A DNA stretch of 64,000 nucleotides from Acidobacteriota bacterium (GTDB lineage: Bacteria; Acidobacteriota; Terriglobia; Terriglobales; Acidobacteriaceae). Where the stretch lies: contig JABCZL010000015.1 of assembly GCA_013289685.1 (NCBI GenBank), positions 1 to 64,000 of the forward strand. Reading direction: 5' to 3'. Below, piece after piece: positions 33,816 to 41,372 of this stretch. Positions within the stretch are counted from its first letter, which is position 1, and the number at the start of each line of letters is the position of its first letter. The notes beneath the pieces were generated by a model, which did no database searches, was not told the DNA's origin, and worked only from the letters and a program-made list of their open reading frames with translations. Position numbers and translations under genes: made by a program.

Positions 33816-34116
33816 AGGCTTTGCCGTTGATTTTGGCCCACCACCAGCGGACGCCGACGAAGAGGAATCGCCAGTCGTGGAAGAATTCCGGCGCCTTGCC
33901 TTCGAAGGCGTGGCCGATGAATTGGAGGATCCATCCGATCACGAATAGTCCCAGCGCGTAGGGCCACAGGCGATGGAGGAAAAGGCTGGCGAGAAGAACG
34001 GCGACCGAAACCAGAATCGTAGGAATGCCGAGGGTGTGGCAGATGCGATTGATGGGGTGTTGGTGGCTGCTGGAGTATTGCGCGATCCACTGTTGACTGG
34101 TGCGGTTGCCTAGCAT
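33814..34116 (-). CDS. DUF962 / Mpo1-like membrane protein
   Basis: A 100-aa protein of the YGL010w/Mpo1-like group. SSSHQHPINRICHTLGIPTI at the N-terminus and FIGHAFEGKAPEFFHD near residue 65 supply the conserved His residues. Two membrane helices (ILVSVAVLLASLFL and LWPYALGLFVIGWILQ). Yeast Mpo1 is an iron-dependent dioxygenase of 2-hydroxy fatty acids; whether this short bacterial form has that activity is unknown. A Rep-E copy touches its 3' end. Confidence 0.85.
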   Translation of the reverse strand: MLGNRTSQQWIAQYSSSHQHPINRICHTLGIPTILVSVAVLLASLFLHRLWPYALGLFVIGWILQFIGHAFEGKAPEFFHDWRFLFVGVRWWWAKINGKA

Positions 34117-34187
34117 GGCGTCGCAATGATACTACGGGTTGTCGGGGGGATGGGACGTCAAAATCTCCACGTCAAAATCTCCACCCG

Positions 34188-34237
34188 AAGGTCCCTCCAC
34201 CGCGCCGTCGCTTCGCTCCGGCTCGGTCGGGATGACA
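34188..34237. repeat. Rep-A (reverse orientation)
   Basis: AAGGTCCCTCCACCGCG to GGTCGGGATGACA, with the inner CCGTCGCTTCGCTCCGG. It lies upstream of the EF-G gene. Confidence 0.85.
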
Positions 34238-34427
34238 GGGAAATGAGAATGTATCTTTGAAGATCGCACTCGAAAATCGCGCTCCGGTTGAGGCTTCGGC
34301 TGCCGCGTGGTAGCATCCTTAGTTTTGGCAGGCGGGGTTAATGGAATGGTCGGGCTGGCCCGAGGTTCCTGTCCTTTAAATCTCTTCATGAGCCGTTTCC
34401 TTCCCACGCCTGCCGGAGGAGCCCAAC

Positions 34428-36542
34428 TTGAAAGTCTATTCGGGAGCAAACATCAGGAATGTCGCGATGGTGGGACACGGGCACGCGGGCAAGACTTCGC
34501 TGGTGTCGGCCATGCTGTACACGGCGGGCGCGACCCCGCGGCTGGGGCGCGTGGACGACGGCTCGGCGACGACCGACTACGACGAAGAAGAAATCGCGCG
34601 GAAGATGTCGATCTCGACCGGAGCGGCCGTAGTCGAGTGGGGGACTTCCTCTGGAACGACCAAGATTAATATTCTCGATACGCCGGGGTTCAGCATGTTC
34701 GTCCACGAGGCCAAGATGGTGCTGCCCGTGGTGGACGCGGCGATTGTGGTGGTCGATGGCGTTGCGGGCGTGGAAGTCGTGACCCAGCGCGTGTGGAATT
34801 ACTGCGAAGAGTACAAAACGCCGCGGCTGATCGTGGTGAACCGCATGGATCGTGACCGCGCCAATGCAGAGCGCGTGCTGGAATCGCTGATCAACGCCTT
34901 TGGGCGCGACGTGATTCCGATTGAGCTGCCCATTGGCAGCGAGAAGAGTTTGACCGGCGTAGTCGATCTGGTGCGCATGAAGGCCTACACCTACGAGCTG
35001 GGTGGGAACGGCAAGGGCAAAGAGACGGAGATTCCCGACAACATGCGGGCGCAGGTGCAGGAAGCCCACGAGATGCTGGTGGAGTTGGTGGCCGAGGGCG
35101 ACGACAAACTGATGGAAAAGTTCTTTGAGGCGGGAACGCTCGGAGAAGAGGATCTGATTCCGGCGCTGCACAACGCGATCCGCGAAGACAAAATTTTTCC
35201 CGTCATCTTCAGTTCCGGGCTGGGCAACATTGGCGCGGACCGCGTGATGGATTTTATTGTTGACTACACGCCCGCGCCGTCGGAACACGAATGGGTGCAG
35301 GGCGAAGCGGGAGGAAATGGCGACGCTCCCAAGCGGCATGAATCGGACGCGGAGCCGGTTTCGTTGTATGTGTTCCGGACGGTGTCGGATGCGTTTGCGG
35401 GGCGGATTTCGTACTTCAAAGTTTTCTCCGGTGTGCTGAAGAACGATGCGGCTTTGCAAAACTTTGGCCGCGGCGGGCAGGAGAAGTTCGCGCATATCCA
35501 GGCCATGCAGGGAAAGACGGCGATTCCGGTGCCCGAGTTGCATGCCGGCGACATTGGCGCGGTGGCGAAACTGAAAGACACGCTCACCGGCGACACGCTC
35601 GGTGACAAGTCGGCGCCCATTCAGTATCCGCGGGTGAAACTGCCGGAGCCGGCGATTACGTTTGCCATTGAACCCAAGAGCCGCGCCGATGAAGACAAGC
35701 TGGGGCCGGGCATCCACAAACTGATGGAGGAGGATGCGATGCTGCGTTTCTTCCGTGATCCCCAGACGAAAGAATTTCTCATCGCGGGCACGGGCCAGCA
35801 GCATATCGAAGTGATTGTTTCGAAGCTGAAGAAGCGTTATCACACCGAAGTTGTTTTGAAGGCGCCGAAAGTGCCGTACCGCGAGACCATCCGCGGCAAG
35901 GCCGACGTGCAGGGACGCCACAAGAAACAGACTGGCGGCCACGGCCAGTACGGCGACTGCAAGATTCGGGTGGAACCGCTGCCGCGCGGCGGCGAGTTCG
36001 AGTTTGTGAACGATATTTTTGGCGGCGCGATTCCGAAGAACTACATTCCCCCGGTGGAAAAAGGAATTCGCGACGCGGCCGCGCGCGGTTATCTCGCCGG
36101 ATTCCCCATGGTAGATTTTCGCGTCGTGCTCTACGACGGGTCGTATCACGATGTAGATTCGAACGATTTGTCATTCCAGATGGCGGGCCGCATTGCGTTC
36201 AAAAAAGCGATGGAAGTCGCCAAGCCTACACTGCTCGAGCCCATCATGGCGGTCGAAATCACGGTGCCCGACGATTTTGCGGGCTCGATCATGGGCGACC
36301 TGAACAGCCGCCGCGGCCGCATCCAGGGCATGGACAACAAGGGCGGCAACACCGTGGTGAAAGCCGAAGTGCCTATGTCGGAGATGCTGACCTATGGCGT
36401 GGAGCTGACGTCAATGACGCAGGGCCGCGGCAGCTTCAACATGGAAATGCATCACTACGATGTGGTGCCGGGGCAGTTGCAGGAAAAGATTATTGAGAAG
36501 GCGAAGGCGGAGCGGGGCGAGGTGAAGGAGGAGGAGGAATAA
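34428..36542 (+). CDS. fusA: Elongation factor G (EF-G2-like variant)
   Basis: A 704-aa translocation GTPase with all five EF-G domains. G1 is GHGHAGKTSL, G3 DTPGFSMFV and G4 NRMDRD. The switch I region (RVDDGSATTDYDEEEIARKM) lacks the usual HxxGEVHxG pattern, as in the EF-G2 subgroup, so it may be a paralogue rather than the main factor. Domain IV has TGGHGQYGDCKIRVEPLPRG. The C-terminus is acidic (VKEEEE). It starts at TTG 34428 with GGAGGA seven bases upstream; no ATG fits. It is not in a str operon, which also points to a paralogue. Confidence 0.93.
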   Translation: MKVYSGANIRNVAMVGHGHAGKTSLVSAMLYTAGATPRLGRVDDGSATTDYDEEEIARKMSISTGAAVVEWGTSSGTTKINILDTPGFSMFVHEAKMVLPVVDAAIVVVDGVAGVEVVTQRVWNYCEEYKTPRLIVVNRMDRDRANAERVLESLINAFGRDVIPIELPIGSEKSLTGVVDLVRMKAYTYELGGNGKGKETEIPDNMRAQVQEAHEMLVELVAEGDDKLMEKFFEAGTLGEEDLIPALHNAIREDKIFPVIFSSGLGNIGADRVMDFIVDYTPAPSEHEWVQGEAGGNGDAPKRHESDAEPVSLYVFRTVSDAFAGRISYFKVFSGVLKNDAALQNFGRGGQEKFAHIQAMQGKTAIPVPELHAGDIGAVAKLKDTLTGDTLGDKSAPIQYPRVKLPEPAITFAIEPKSRADEDKLGPGIHKLMEEDAMLRFFRDPQTKEFLIAGTGQQHIEVIVSKLKKRYHTEVVLKAPKVPYRETIRGKADVQGRHKKQTGGHGQYGDCKIRVEPLPRGGEFEFVNDIFGGAIPKNYIPPVEKGIRDAAARGYLAGFPMVDFRVVLYDGSYHDVDSNDLSFQMAGRIAFKKAMEVAKPTLLEPIMAVEITVPDDFAGSIMGDLNSRRGRIQGMDNKGGNTVVKAEVPMSEMLTYGVELTSMTQGRGSFNMEMHHYDVVPGQLQEKIIEKAKAERGEVKEEEE

Positions 36543-36678
36543 GGGCAGTTTTGAATATGGCAAAGGTCGGAGTGACGCGAATCCTTGTCGGCATGTCTCT
36601 GCTGGTGAGTTTGGCCGCGGAGCGGAATAGGCTGCTCCGGGAGAACGCCTTCCAGCGATTGAGGAGTGATTTGCCGAT

Positions 36679-36737
36679 AGGGATCCTTCGACTGCGCATG
36701 AACGCCTTTCAGGCGCTCATGCTTCGCTCAGGATGAC
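36679..36737. repeat. Rep-A (reverse) with a GCGCATGA hairpin
   Basis: AGGGATCCTTCGACTGC to GCTTCGCTCAGGATGACA. The centre GCATGAACGCC pairs with GGCGCTCATGC. It lies between EF-G and the MBL-fold gene. Confidence 0.88.
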
Positions 36738-36757
36738 AAAGTGAAGGGGAGCTCAGA

Positions 36758-37492
36758 ATGAGAATTCTTGTGACTGCTGTGTACTCTGTTGTTATTTTTA
36801 TCTTCGCGGTGGCCGCGTTCTCCGGGGCCCAAACGCAAACGTTCTCCACCTCGGCTGGGCCGGTTAAGATCACCCCGCTTAATCATGCCAGTACGCTGAT
36901 CGAGGCGGGCGGGAAGACGATTTATCTTGATCCGGCCAAGCCCGTGAAGTTCGCGGGACTTCCCAAAGCGGACCTCATTCTGATCACCGACATTCACGGG
37001 GACCACATGGACTCTGATTCGATCAAAGAGGTCAGCAAGGCGGACACGGAGATTTTCGCCGCGCCCGCGGTCGTGCAGACAGTTACCACCGGCAAGCCGA
37101 TCGCCAACGGGGAGACGAAGACGTGGCAGGGGTGGACTATTGAGGCGATTCCGGCCTACAACTTGAAGCGCGGCCCGGCTGAAGGAAAACTGTTTCACGA
37201 CAAGGGACGGGGTAATGGATACGTTCTCACCTATGGCGGCAAACGGTTTTATTTCTCTGGCGACACCGAGGGCGTGCCGGAGATGCGGGCGCTCAAGAAC
37301 ATCGACGTGGCGTTTGTGTGCATGAATCTGCCTTACACCATGCCGCCGGAAGAGGCTGCGGACGCGGTGAAGGCGTTCCATCCGAAGATTGCGATTCCGT
37401 ATCACTACCGCGGGTCGGATCTCACGGTGTTTCAGAAAGGACTGGAAGGGACCGGGATTGAGGTGCGGCTGCTGGAGTGGTATCCGAAGTAG
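36758..37492 (+). CDS. Exported metallo-beta-lactamase-fold hydrolase (UlaG/UPF0173-like)
   Basis: A 244-aa protein. Signal peptide (ILVTAVYSVVIFIFAVAAFS), then the MBL fold: LNHASTLIEAGGKTIYLDPA, the metal motif TDIHGDHMD (HxxDH), YFSGDTEGVPEM and a final IAIPYHYRG His. This subgroup (UPF0173/UlaG-like) hydrolyses phosphodiesters or lactones; the substrate here is unknown. GGGGAGC nine bases upstream of the ATG fits a ribosome site. Confidence 0.88.
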   Translation: MRILVTAVYSVVIFIFAVAAFSGAQTQTFSTSAGPVKITPLNHASTLIEAGGKTIYLDPAKPVKFAGLPKADLILITDIHGDHMDSDSIKEVSKADTEIFAAPAVVQTVTTGKPIANGETKTWQGWTIEAIPAYNLKRGPAEGKLFHDKGRGNGYVLTYGGKRFYFSGDTEGVPEMRALKNIDVAFVCMNLPYTMPPEEAADAVKAFHPKIAIPYHYRGSDLTVFQKGLEGTGIEVRLLEWYPK

Positions 37493-37574
37493 AGTCAAGC
37501 TGCGCTCGACCCTTCGGCTGCGCTCGGCGCAAGCTAGCCAGGGGCGGCTGTCTCTACATAAGCCTGCGATCTCC

Positions 37575-37763
37575 TTACGACTTGAAAATCTCCTCTACCG
37601 GCTTGCGAAATAGCTTTCCGATCCTGAAGGCTAGGGGCAGGCTTGGGTCGTATTTTTCCGTTTCGATGGCGTTGACTGTTTGGCGCGAGACGCCTAGCTT
37701 TTCGGCTAGGTCGGCTTGGGTCCAGTTCAGCTGGCCGCGAAGATCGCGCACGCTGTTCTTCAC
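37575..37763 (-). CDS. Small helix-turn-helix (XRE/YozG-like) regulator, 62 aa
   Basis: A single HTH domain: RDLRGQLNWTQADLAEKLGV then SRQTVNAIETEKYDPSLPLA, ending FRKPVEEIFKS. This short Cro/C1-type family usually pairs with a membrane protein gene, as here. The start is a GTG at 37763-37761 that overlaps the TGA of the upstream membrane gene (GTGA), so the two are translationally coupled. The short length and the GTG start make it easy to miss. Confidence 0.85.
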   Translation of the reverse strand: MKNSVRDLRGQLNWTQADLAEKLGVSRQTVNAIETEKYDPSLPLAFRIGKLFRKPVEEIFKS

Positions 37764-38140
37764 TGGTACCTCCGCTTGGCGATGGCGAGGCCCAAACCCC
37801 ACAGCAGGATTAGGAGAGGAGCGACGAAGCTTACGTCGAATCTGGGCAAGCCGGCGTTCTGCTGAAATGCCCAGGTGAGCGTGATGAGGCAGGTGGCCAG
37901 GAAGCTGAAGGCGACGGCTTCCAATTGGATACGCCGCTCCAGTTCGTCGAGCCCGCGAAACATTCGCATGAAGCCCAGCATGGCGAAGATCGAAGGGATG
38001 ATGGGTAGGAATGCGATGCAATAGCCCAGGGGCCGGTGCTCGTGGCCCCGCAACATCCACATCGAGATCGGAACGATGGCCGTGTAGGCGGCCATGGAGG
38101 TGATGGATATTTTGAGGTAGCGTTTGCCGGTGGCGTCCAT
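37760..38140 (-). CDS. Membrane protein coupled to the HTH regulator
   Basis: A 126-aa protein with four membrane helices (SITSMAAYTAIVPISMWML, LGYCIAFLPIIPSIFAMLGF, AVAFSFLATCLITLTWAF, VSFVAPLLILLWGLGLAIAK) and a central acidic motif RGLDELERRIQLEA between helices two and three. HTH/membrane pairs of this type are common, and the membrane protein may modulate the regulator; that is inference. ATG 38140 is chosen because CGGAG lies about eight bases upstream. Confidence 0.82.
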   Translation of the reverse strand: MDATGKRYLKISITSMAAYTAIVPISMWMLRGHEHRPLGYCIAFLPIIPSIFAMLGFMRMFRGLDELERRIQLEAVAFSFLATCLITLTWAFQQNAGLPRFDVSFVAPLLILLWGLGLAIAKRRYQ

Positions 38141-38272
38141 TAAGATTCTCCGAGTCAAGCATGCTTGACATCTGGAATGTAAGGCACGCTTGACATCCGT
38201 GTCAAGGGGATTTTTCGGGCCAGGCGGGAGTTTGGATGGTGGGGCGTCACAGCCCCTTCAAGTCCGCTCTGT

Positions 38273-38324
38273 CGAAAATCCCCACTTCTCGCGCAAAGAA
38301 CGCGCGAGAAATGGGGCACCCGGA
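38273..38324. repeat. Rep-C (reverse), with 14-bp stem
   Basis: AAAATCCCCACTTCTCGCGC, AAAGAAC, GCGCGAGAAATGGGGCACCC. It lies in the 333-bp gap 38141-38473, which has no gene. Confidence 0.9.
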
Positions 38325-38412
38325 TTTTCATCGCCTTCGGGGCCAAAGGCTCATGCGCACTCAGGGCATGGCTTGGGCGGCTGCCCCTACATGATTGTTG
38401 CTGGAGAAAGGA

Positions 38413-38444
38413 ATCGGGACCGATTCTGAGAAACCGGTCCCGAT
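38413..38444 (-). terminator. Rho-independent terminator of the phosphoesterase gene
   Basis: The 10-bp stem ATCGGGACCG (38413-38422) and CGGTCCCGAT (38435-38444) surrounds a 12-nt loop. On the minus strand it is followed by TTCCTTTCTCC. It lies 30 bp beyond the stop codon. Confidence 0.7.
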
Positions 38445-38473
38445 GCAAGGCTTGGTGCGAATCGACCCGCAGC

Positions 38474-39724
38474 TTACGGCTCGCCGAACAGGTCGGTCAT
38501 GGCCGCTGTGCTGGCGTCGCAGGCGTGGTTCAGGCAGGGTAGGCCGAGGCCGCCTTCGATGGAGCGCAGCAGAGAGAAGTGGGTATAGAACTGTCCGCTC
38601 TGCACCTGATGGAAGCCGTAGTTGGTGTCGACGATGGTGACGACCTGATTGATGATGGGTTGGACGGCGTAGTCGTTCTCATCCCAAACCACGACGATTG
38701 CGGCGTGGCCGTGCTCCCATACGGGAGACTGGTGAATCGCGGTGACGATTTTCTGGACTACCTGGTCGCCCAGCTGAATCAGCGCGGGGTTCAGGCCAGC
38801 CTGGCCGCCGTTGTCGTTAGGATCGAATCCGCAGAAGGCGGTTCCGTTGCTGCGTCCGTGCTGGTCGTTGCACTGGTTGGGCACGATGTAGGAAAAATTG
38901 GGCACTTTGCCGGAAGCGAGATCACCCCACAGGCCCGTCAGGCCGTCGAAGCCGGACATCTGGGCGTAGCTGAGCAGCGGGTTTGTGCCCTGCTGAATCT
39001 CCCGGAAATAAACGAATGGGTTGTGCTTGGCTGCGTAGAGCTGGACGATTTCGCCGGACGACAGCGGCGGGTTCAGCTGCGGGTTGATCTTGGAGAAGTT
39101 GGTAAGGTTGGTAAAGTTTCCGTCGCTGTAATTCACCAGGTTCGGGCCGGTCATGGGCAGGTTTTCCTGATACGTCTTCCAGGTCTTGCCGGCGGCCACG
39201 AGCTGGTCGGCAATGGTGATTCCGAGGGTGGTGGAAACCGCCGGGTACCAGGTTTTGCCGTCGATATTAATTTCGCAGGGAGGTCCGGTGACCTCGTTGG
39301 TGCAGTCGAGGATCGGAGTCTCGGCATCGGTTCCGCTGCCATGGATGGGGCAAATGGCCGGGCTCGCCGGGCTGTCGGTGTTTACAGTTCCGGTGGAGAG
39401 GTTGGTTGCGCAGGCGCCATTGTGCCAGTCCGAGGCGTTGTCGCTATGGACGCCAAAGTTCGATCCGCCCACGGTCTCAAGGTAGTTGGTCAGGCTGGGA
39501 TGAGCGACGGCGAAGTAGTTCGTCGAGAGATTGGCGGAGCGGGCGTACTTGTTGATCCACGGGGCGTTGGGGTTGTTGAGGATTTCTCGATAGCCGTGGT
39601 TTTCCATCATGATCACGAAAACGTGGTCGAGATGGGGAATGCCTTTGGGGACGGCGCCTTCCTGCGCCACCAAGGTACCAGTGAGTGCGGTCAAAAGGGC
39701 CAGAGCGAGGGTGGTTTTCTTCAT
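38474..39724 (-). CDS. Exported phosphoesterase (PF04185-type acid phosphatase/phospholipase C family)
   Basis: A 416-aa protein with a signal peptide (MKKTTLALALLTALTGTLVA). The metal-site start HVFVIMMENHGYREIL contains the ENHxY motif of this family, followed by YFAVAHPSLTNYLETVGGSN with the putative catalytic residue. Later VVVWDENDYAVQP and FYTHFSLLRSIEGGLGLP supply the conserved Asp, Glu and His. It probably releases phosphate or splits phospholipids outside the cytoplasm. It has its own terminator and is likely monocistronic. Confidence 0.88.
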   Translation of the reverse strand: MKKTTLALALLTALTGTLVAQEGAVPKGIPHLDHVFVIMMENHGYREILNNPNAPWINKYARSANLSTNYFAVAHPSLTNYLETVGGSNFGVHSDNASDWHNGACATNLSTGTVNTDSPASPAICPIHGSGTDAETPILDCTNEVTGPPCEINIDGKTWYPAVSTTLGITIADQLVAAGKTWKTYQENLPMTGPNLVNYSDGNFTNLTNFSKINPQLNPPLSSGEIVQLYAAKHNPFVYFREIQQGTNPLLSYAQMSGFDGLTGLWGDLASGKVPNFSYIVPNQCNDQHGRSNGTAFCGFDPNDNGGQAGLNPALIQLGDQVVQKIVTAIHQSPVWEHGHAAIVVVWDENDYAVQPIINQVVTIVDTNYGFHQVQSGQFYTHFSLLRSIEGGLGLPCLNHACDASTAAMTDLFGEP

Positions 39725-39946
39725 GTGTTGTCTCCTAAATTTTCGGATGGGACTTGCTTTGGTCTCGGAGCTCGAGTTCCGGGCATTTTCAAATCGTGCC
39801 AGGAGGATGAGATCCAGCAGGGATCAACCAGACACCCTAGTGGGAATTTGTTACGGGGCGGTAACAGCGGGATTAAGATTCCGTGAATTCCGAGGAATCA
39901 GTCGGCGGATTGCGCGGCTTCGCATTTCGTTCTACCATCCGAACCA

Positions 39947-40999
39947 GTGGCTACGGCGAAAAACAATCCCAACCTGAACGCCAACCGCGAGCGCCTGGTG
40001 TCGGCAGCGCCGGTGGAAGACGATTCCTCGTTTGAACTCAAGCTGCGGCCGCAGCGGTTGGCGGAGTTCATCGGGCAGAAAAAGGTCAAAGAGAACCTGG
40101 CGGTGGCGATCGAGGCGGCGCGTTCGCGCGGCGAGGCCATGGACCACGTGCTGCTCTACGGTCCTCCAGGGCTGGGCAAGACGACGTTGGCCAACATTAT
40201 TGCCAACGAGTTGGGAGTGCACTTTCAGCCGACGGCGGCGCCGCTGCTGCAGATCAAGGGCGATCTGACTGCGATCATCACCAACATGCAGGACAAGCAG
40301 GTGCTGTTCATCGACGAGATTCACCGGTTGCAGCCGGTGCTCGAGGAGTTGCTTTATTCGGCGCTGGAAGATTACAAGCTCGACATCATTATCGGGCAGG
40401 GGCCGTCGGCGCGCACGCACACGCTGGAAGTAAAGCCGTTTACCTTCGTGGGCGCAACGACGCGGGCGGGACTGATTTCTGCGCCGTTGCGGTCGCGCTT
40501 CGGCATCGTACTGCGGCTGGAGTTTTACACGCCTGCGGACTTGCAGGTGATTGTGGAGCGGTCGGCGGAAATCCTCGGCGTTGAAGTGGATGACGCGGGC
40601 GCGAAAGAAATCGCGGGCCGTTCCCGGGGCACACCGAGAATTGCGAATCGTCTGCTGCGGCGCGTGCGGGACTACGCGCAGGTGCGCGGCGCGGGCAAGA
40701 TCGACGAGCCTACGGCGAAGGCGGCGCTCGAGATGCTGGAGGTCGATCGGTATGGATTTGACGAAGTCGACCGGCGTCTGCTGCTGACCATCATCGAGAA
40801 ATATCAGGGCGGTCCGGTGGGAGTGAACACCCTGGCCGCGGTGCTGGCCGAAGAGCCGGACGCGATCGAGGAGATTTACGAGCCCTTCCTGATGCAGGCT
40901 GGGTTTCTGAATCGCACTCCGCGCGGACGCGTTGCCACGCAGCTGGCGTATGAGTACTTTGGGATTCGGCCCAATCGAAGCCAGAGTTCGTTGTTCTAG
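39947..40999 (+). CDS. ruvB: Holliday junction helicase RuvB
   Basis: A 350-aa AAA+ motor that drives branch migration with RuvA. Walker A is [17 protein letters not shown], Walker [11 protein letters not shown], sensor [21 protein letters not shown] and the C-terminal winged helix has [17 protein letters not shown]. The start is GTG 39947 (MATAKNNPN); no nearer ATG exists. RuvA and RuvC are not adjacent. Confidence 0.97.
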   Translation: MATAKNNPNLNANRERLVSAAPVEDDSSFELKLRPQRLAEFIGQKKVKENLAVAIEAARSRGEAMDHVLLYGPPGLGKTTLANIIANELGVHFQPTAAPLLQIKGDLTAIITNMQDKQVLFIDEIHRLQPVLEELLYSALEDYKLDIIIGQGPSARTHTLEVKPFTFVGATTRAGLISAPLRSRFGIVLRLEFYTPADLQVIVERSAEILGVEVDDAGAKEIAGRSRGTPRIANRLLRRVRDYAQVRGAGKIDEPTAKAALEMLEVDRYGFDEVDRRLLLTIIEKYQGGPVGVNTLAAVLAEEPDAIEEIYEPFLMQAGFLNRTPRGRVATQLAYEYFGIRPNRSQSSLF

Positions 41000-41035
41000 C
41001 TGGTTGTTCTAGAAGGAAGCGAAGGATGTGCCCCC

Positions 41036-41230
41036 ATGAAGCGGATGCAGCAACTTACGGCGATCATCGAACGCGACGGCGACGAGTACGTCGGCCTTTG
41101 TCCCGAACTCGATATCGCGAGCCAGGGCGACACCATCGAGAGCGCCCGCGCTAACTTGCAGGAGGCCGTCGAGCTTTTCTTCGAGACAGCCGATCCGAGC
41201 GAAATCGAACGACGGCGGCGCTCCGAGTAA
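41036..41230 (+). CDS. HicB-like antitoxin-fold protein, without HicA
   Basis: A 64-aa partial RNase-H-like fold as in HicB: QLTAIIERDGDEYVGLCPEL, DIASQGDTIESARANLQEAV, ELFFE. The usual HicA mRNA interferase is missing on both sides: ruvB lies 36 bp upstream and the next gene starts about 140 bp downstream. It has no clear DNA-binding domain after the HicB fold (the tail is SEIERRRRSE). It may be a solitary HicB with another role or a remnant. Confidence 0.8.
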   Translation: MKRMQQLTAIIERDGDEYVGLCPELDIASQGDTIESARANLQEAVELFFETADPSEIERRRRSE

Positions 41231-41372
41231 GAGTTCTAGACGTATCCCGTTCGGCAAACCTTACAAACATTATTTTGCTGTTTTGTCTGGACGTCGATGG
41301 TGTATCTTGCTCGATTCCGGCTTGGAGCGAGCGAGGGCGTTCTTGCGTTGGCGACGGGATCCGGGTCTGAGG

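Noticed and set aside
34386-36149. 587-aa leftward frame opposite EF-G
   Set aside because: Antisense shadow; EF-G is unmistakable on the plus strand.
36551-36736. 61-aa rightward frame between EF-G and the MBL gene
   Set aside because: Its second half reads Rep-A; the first half is too short to support.
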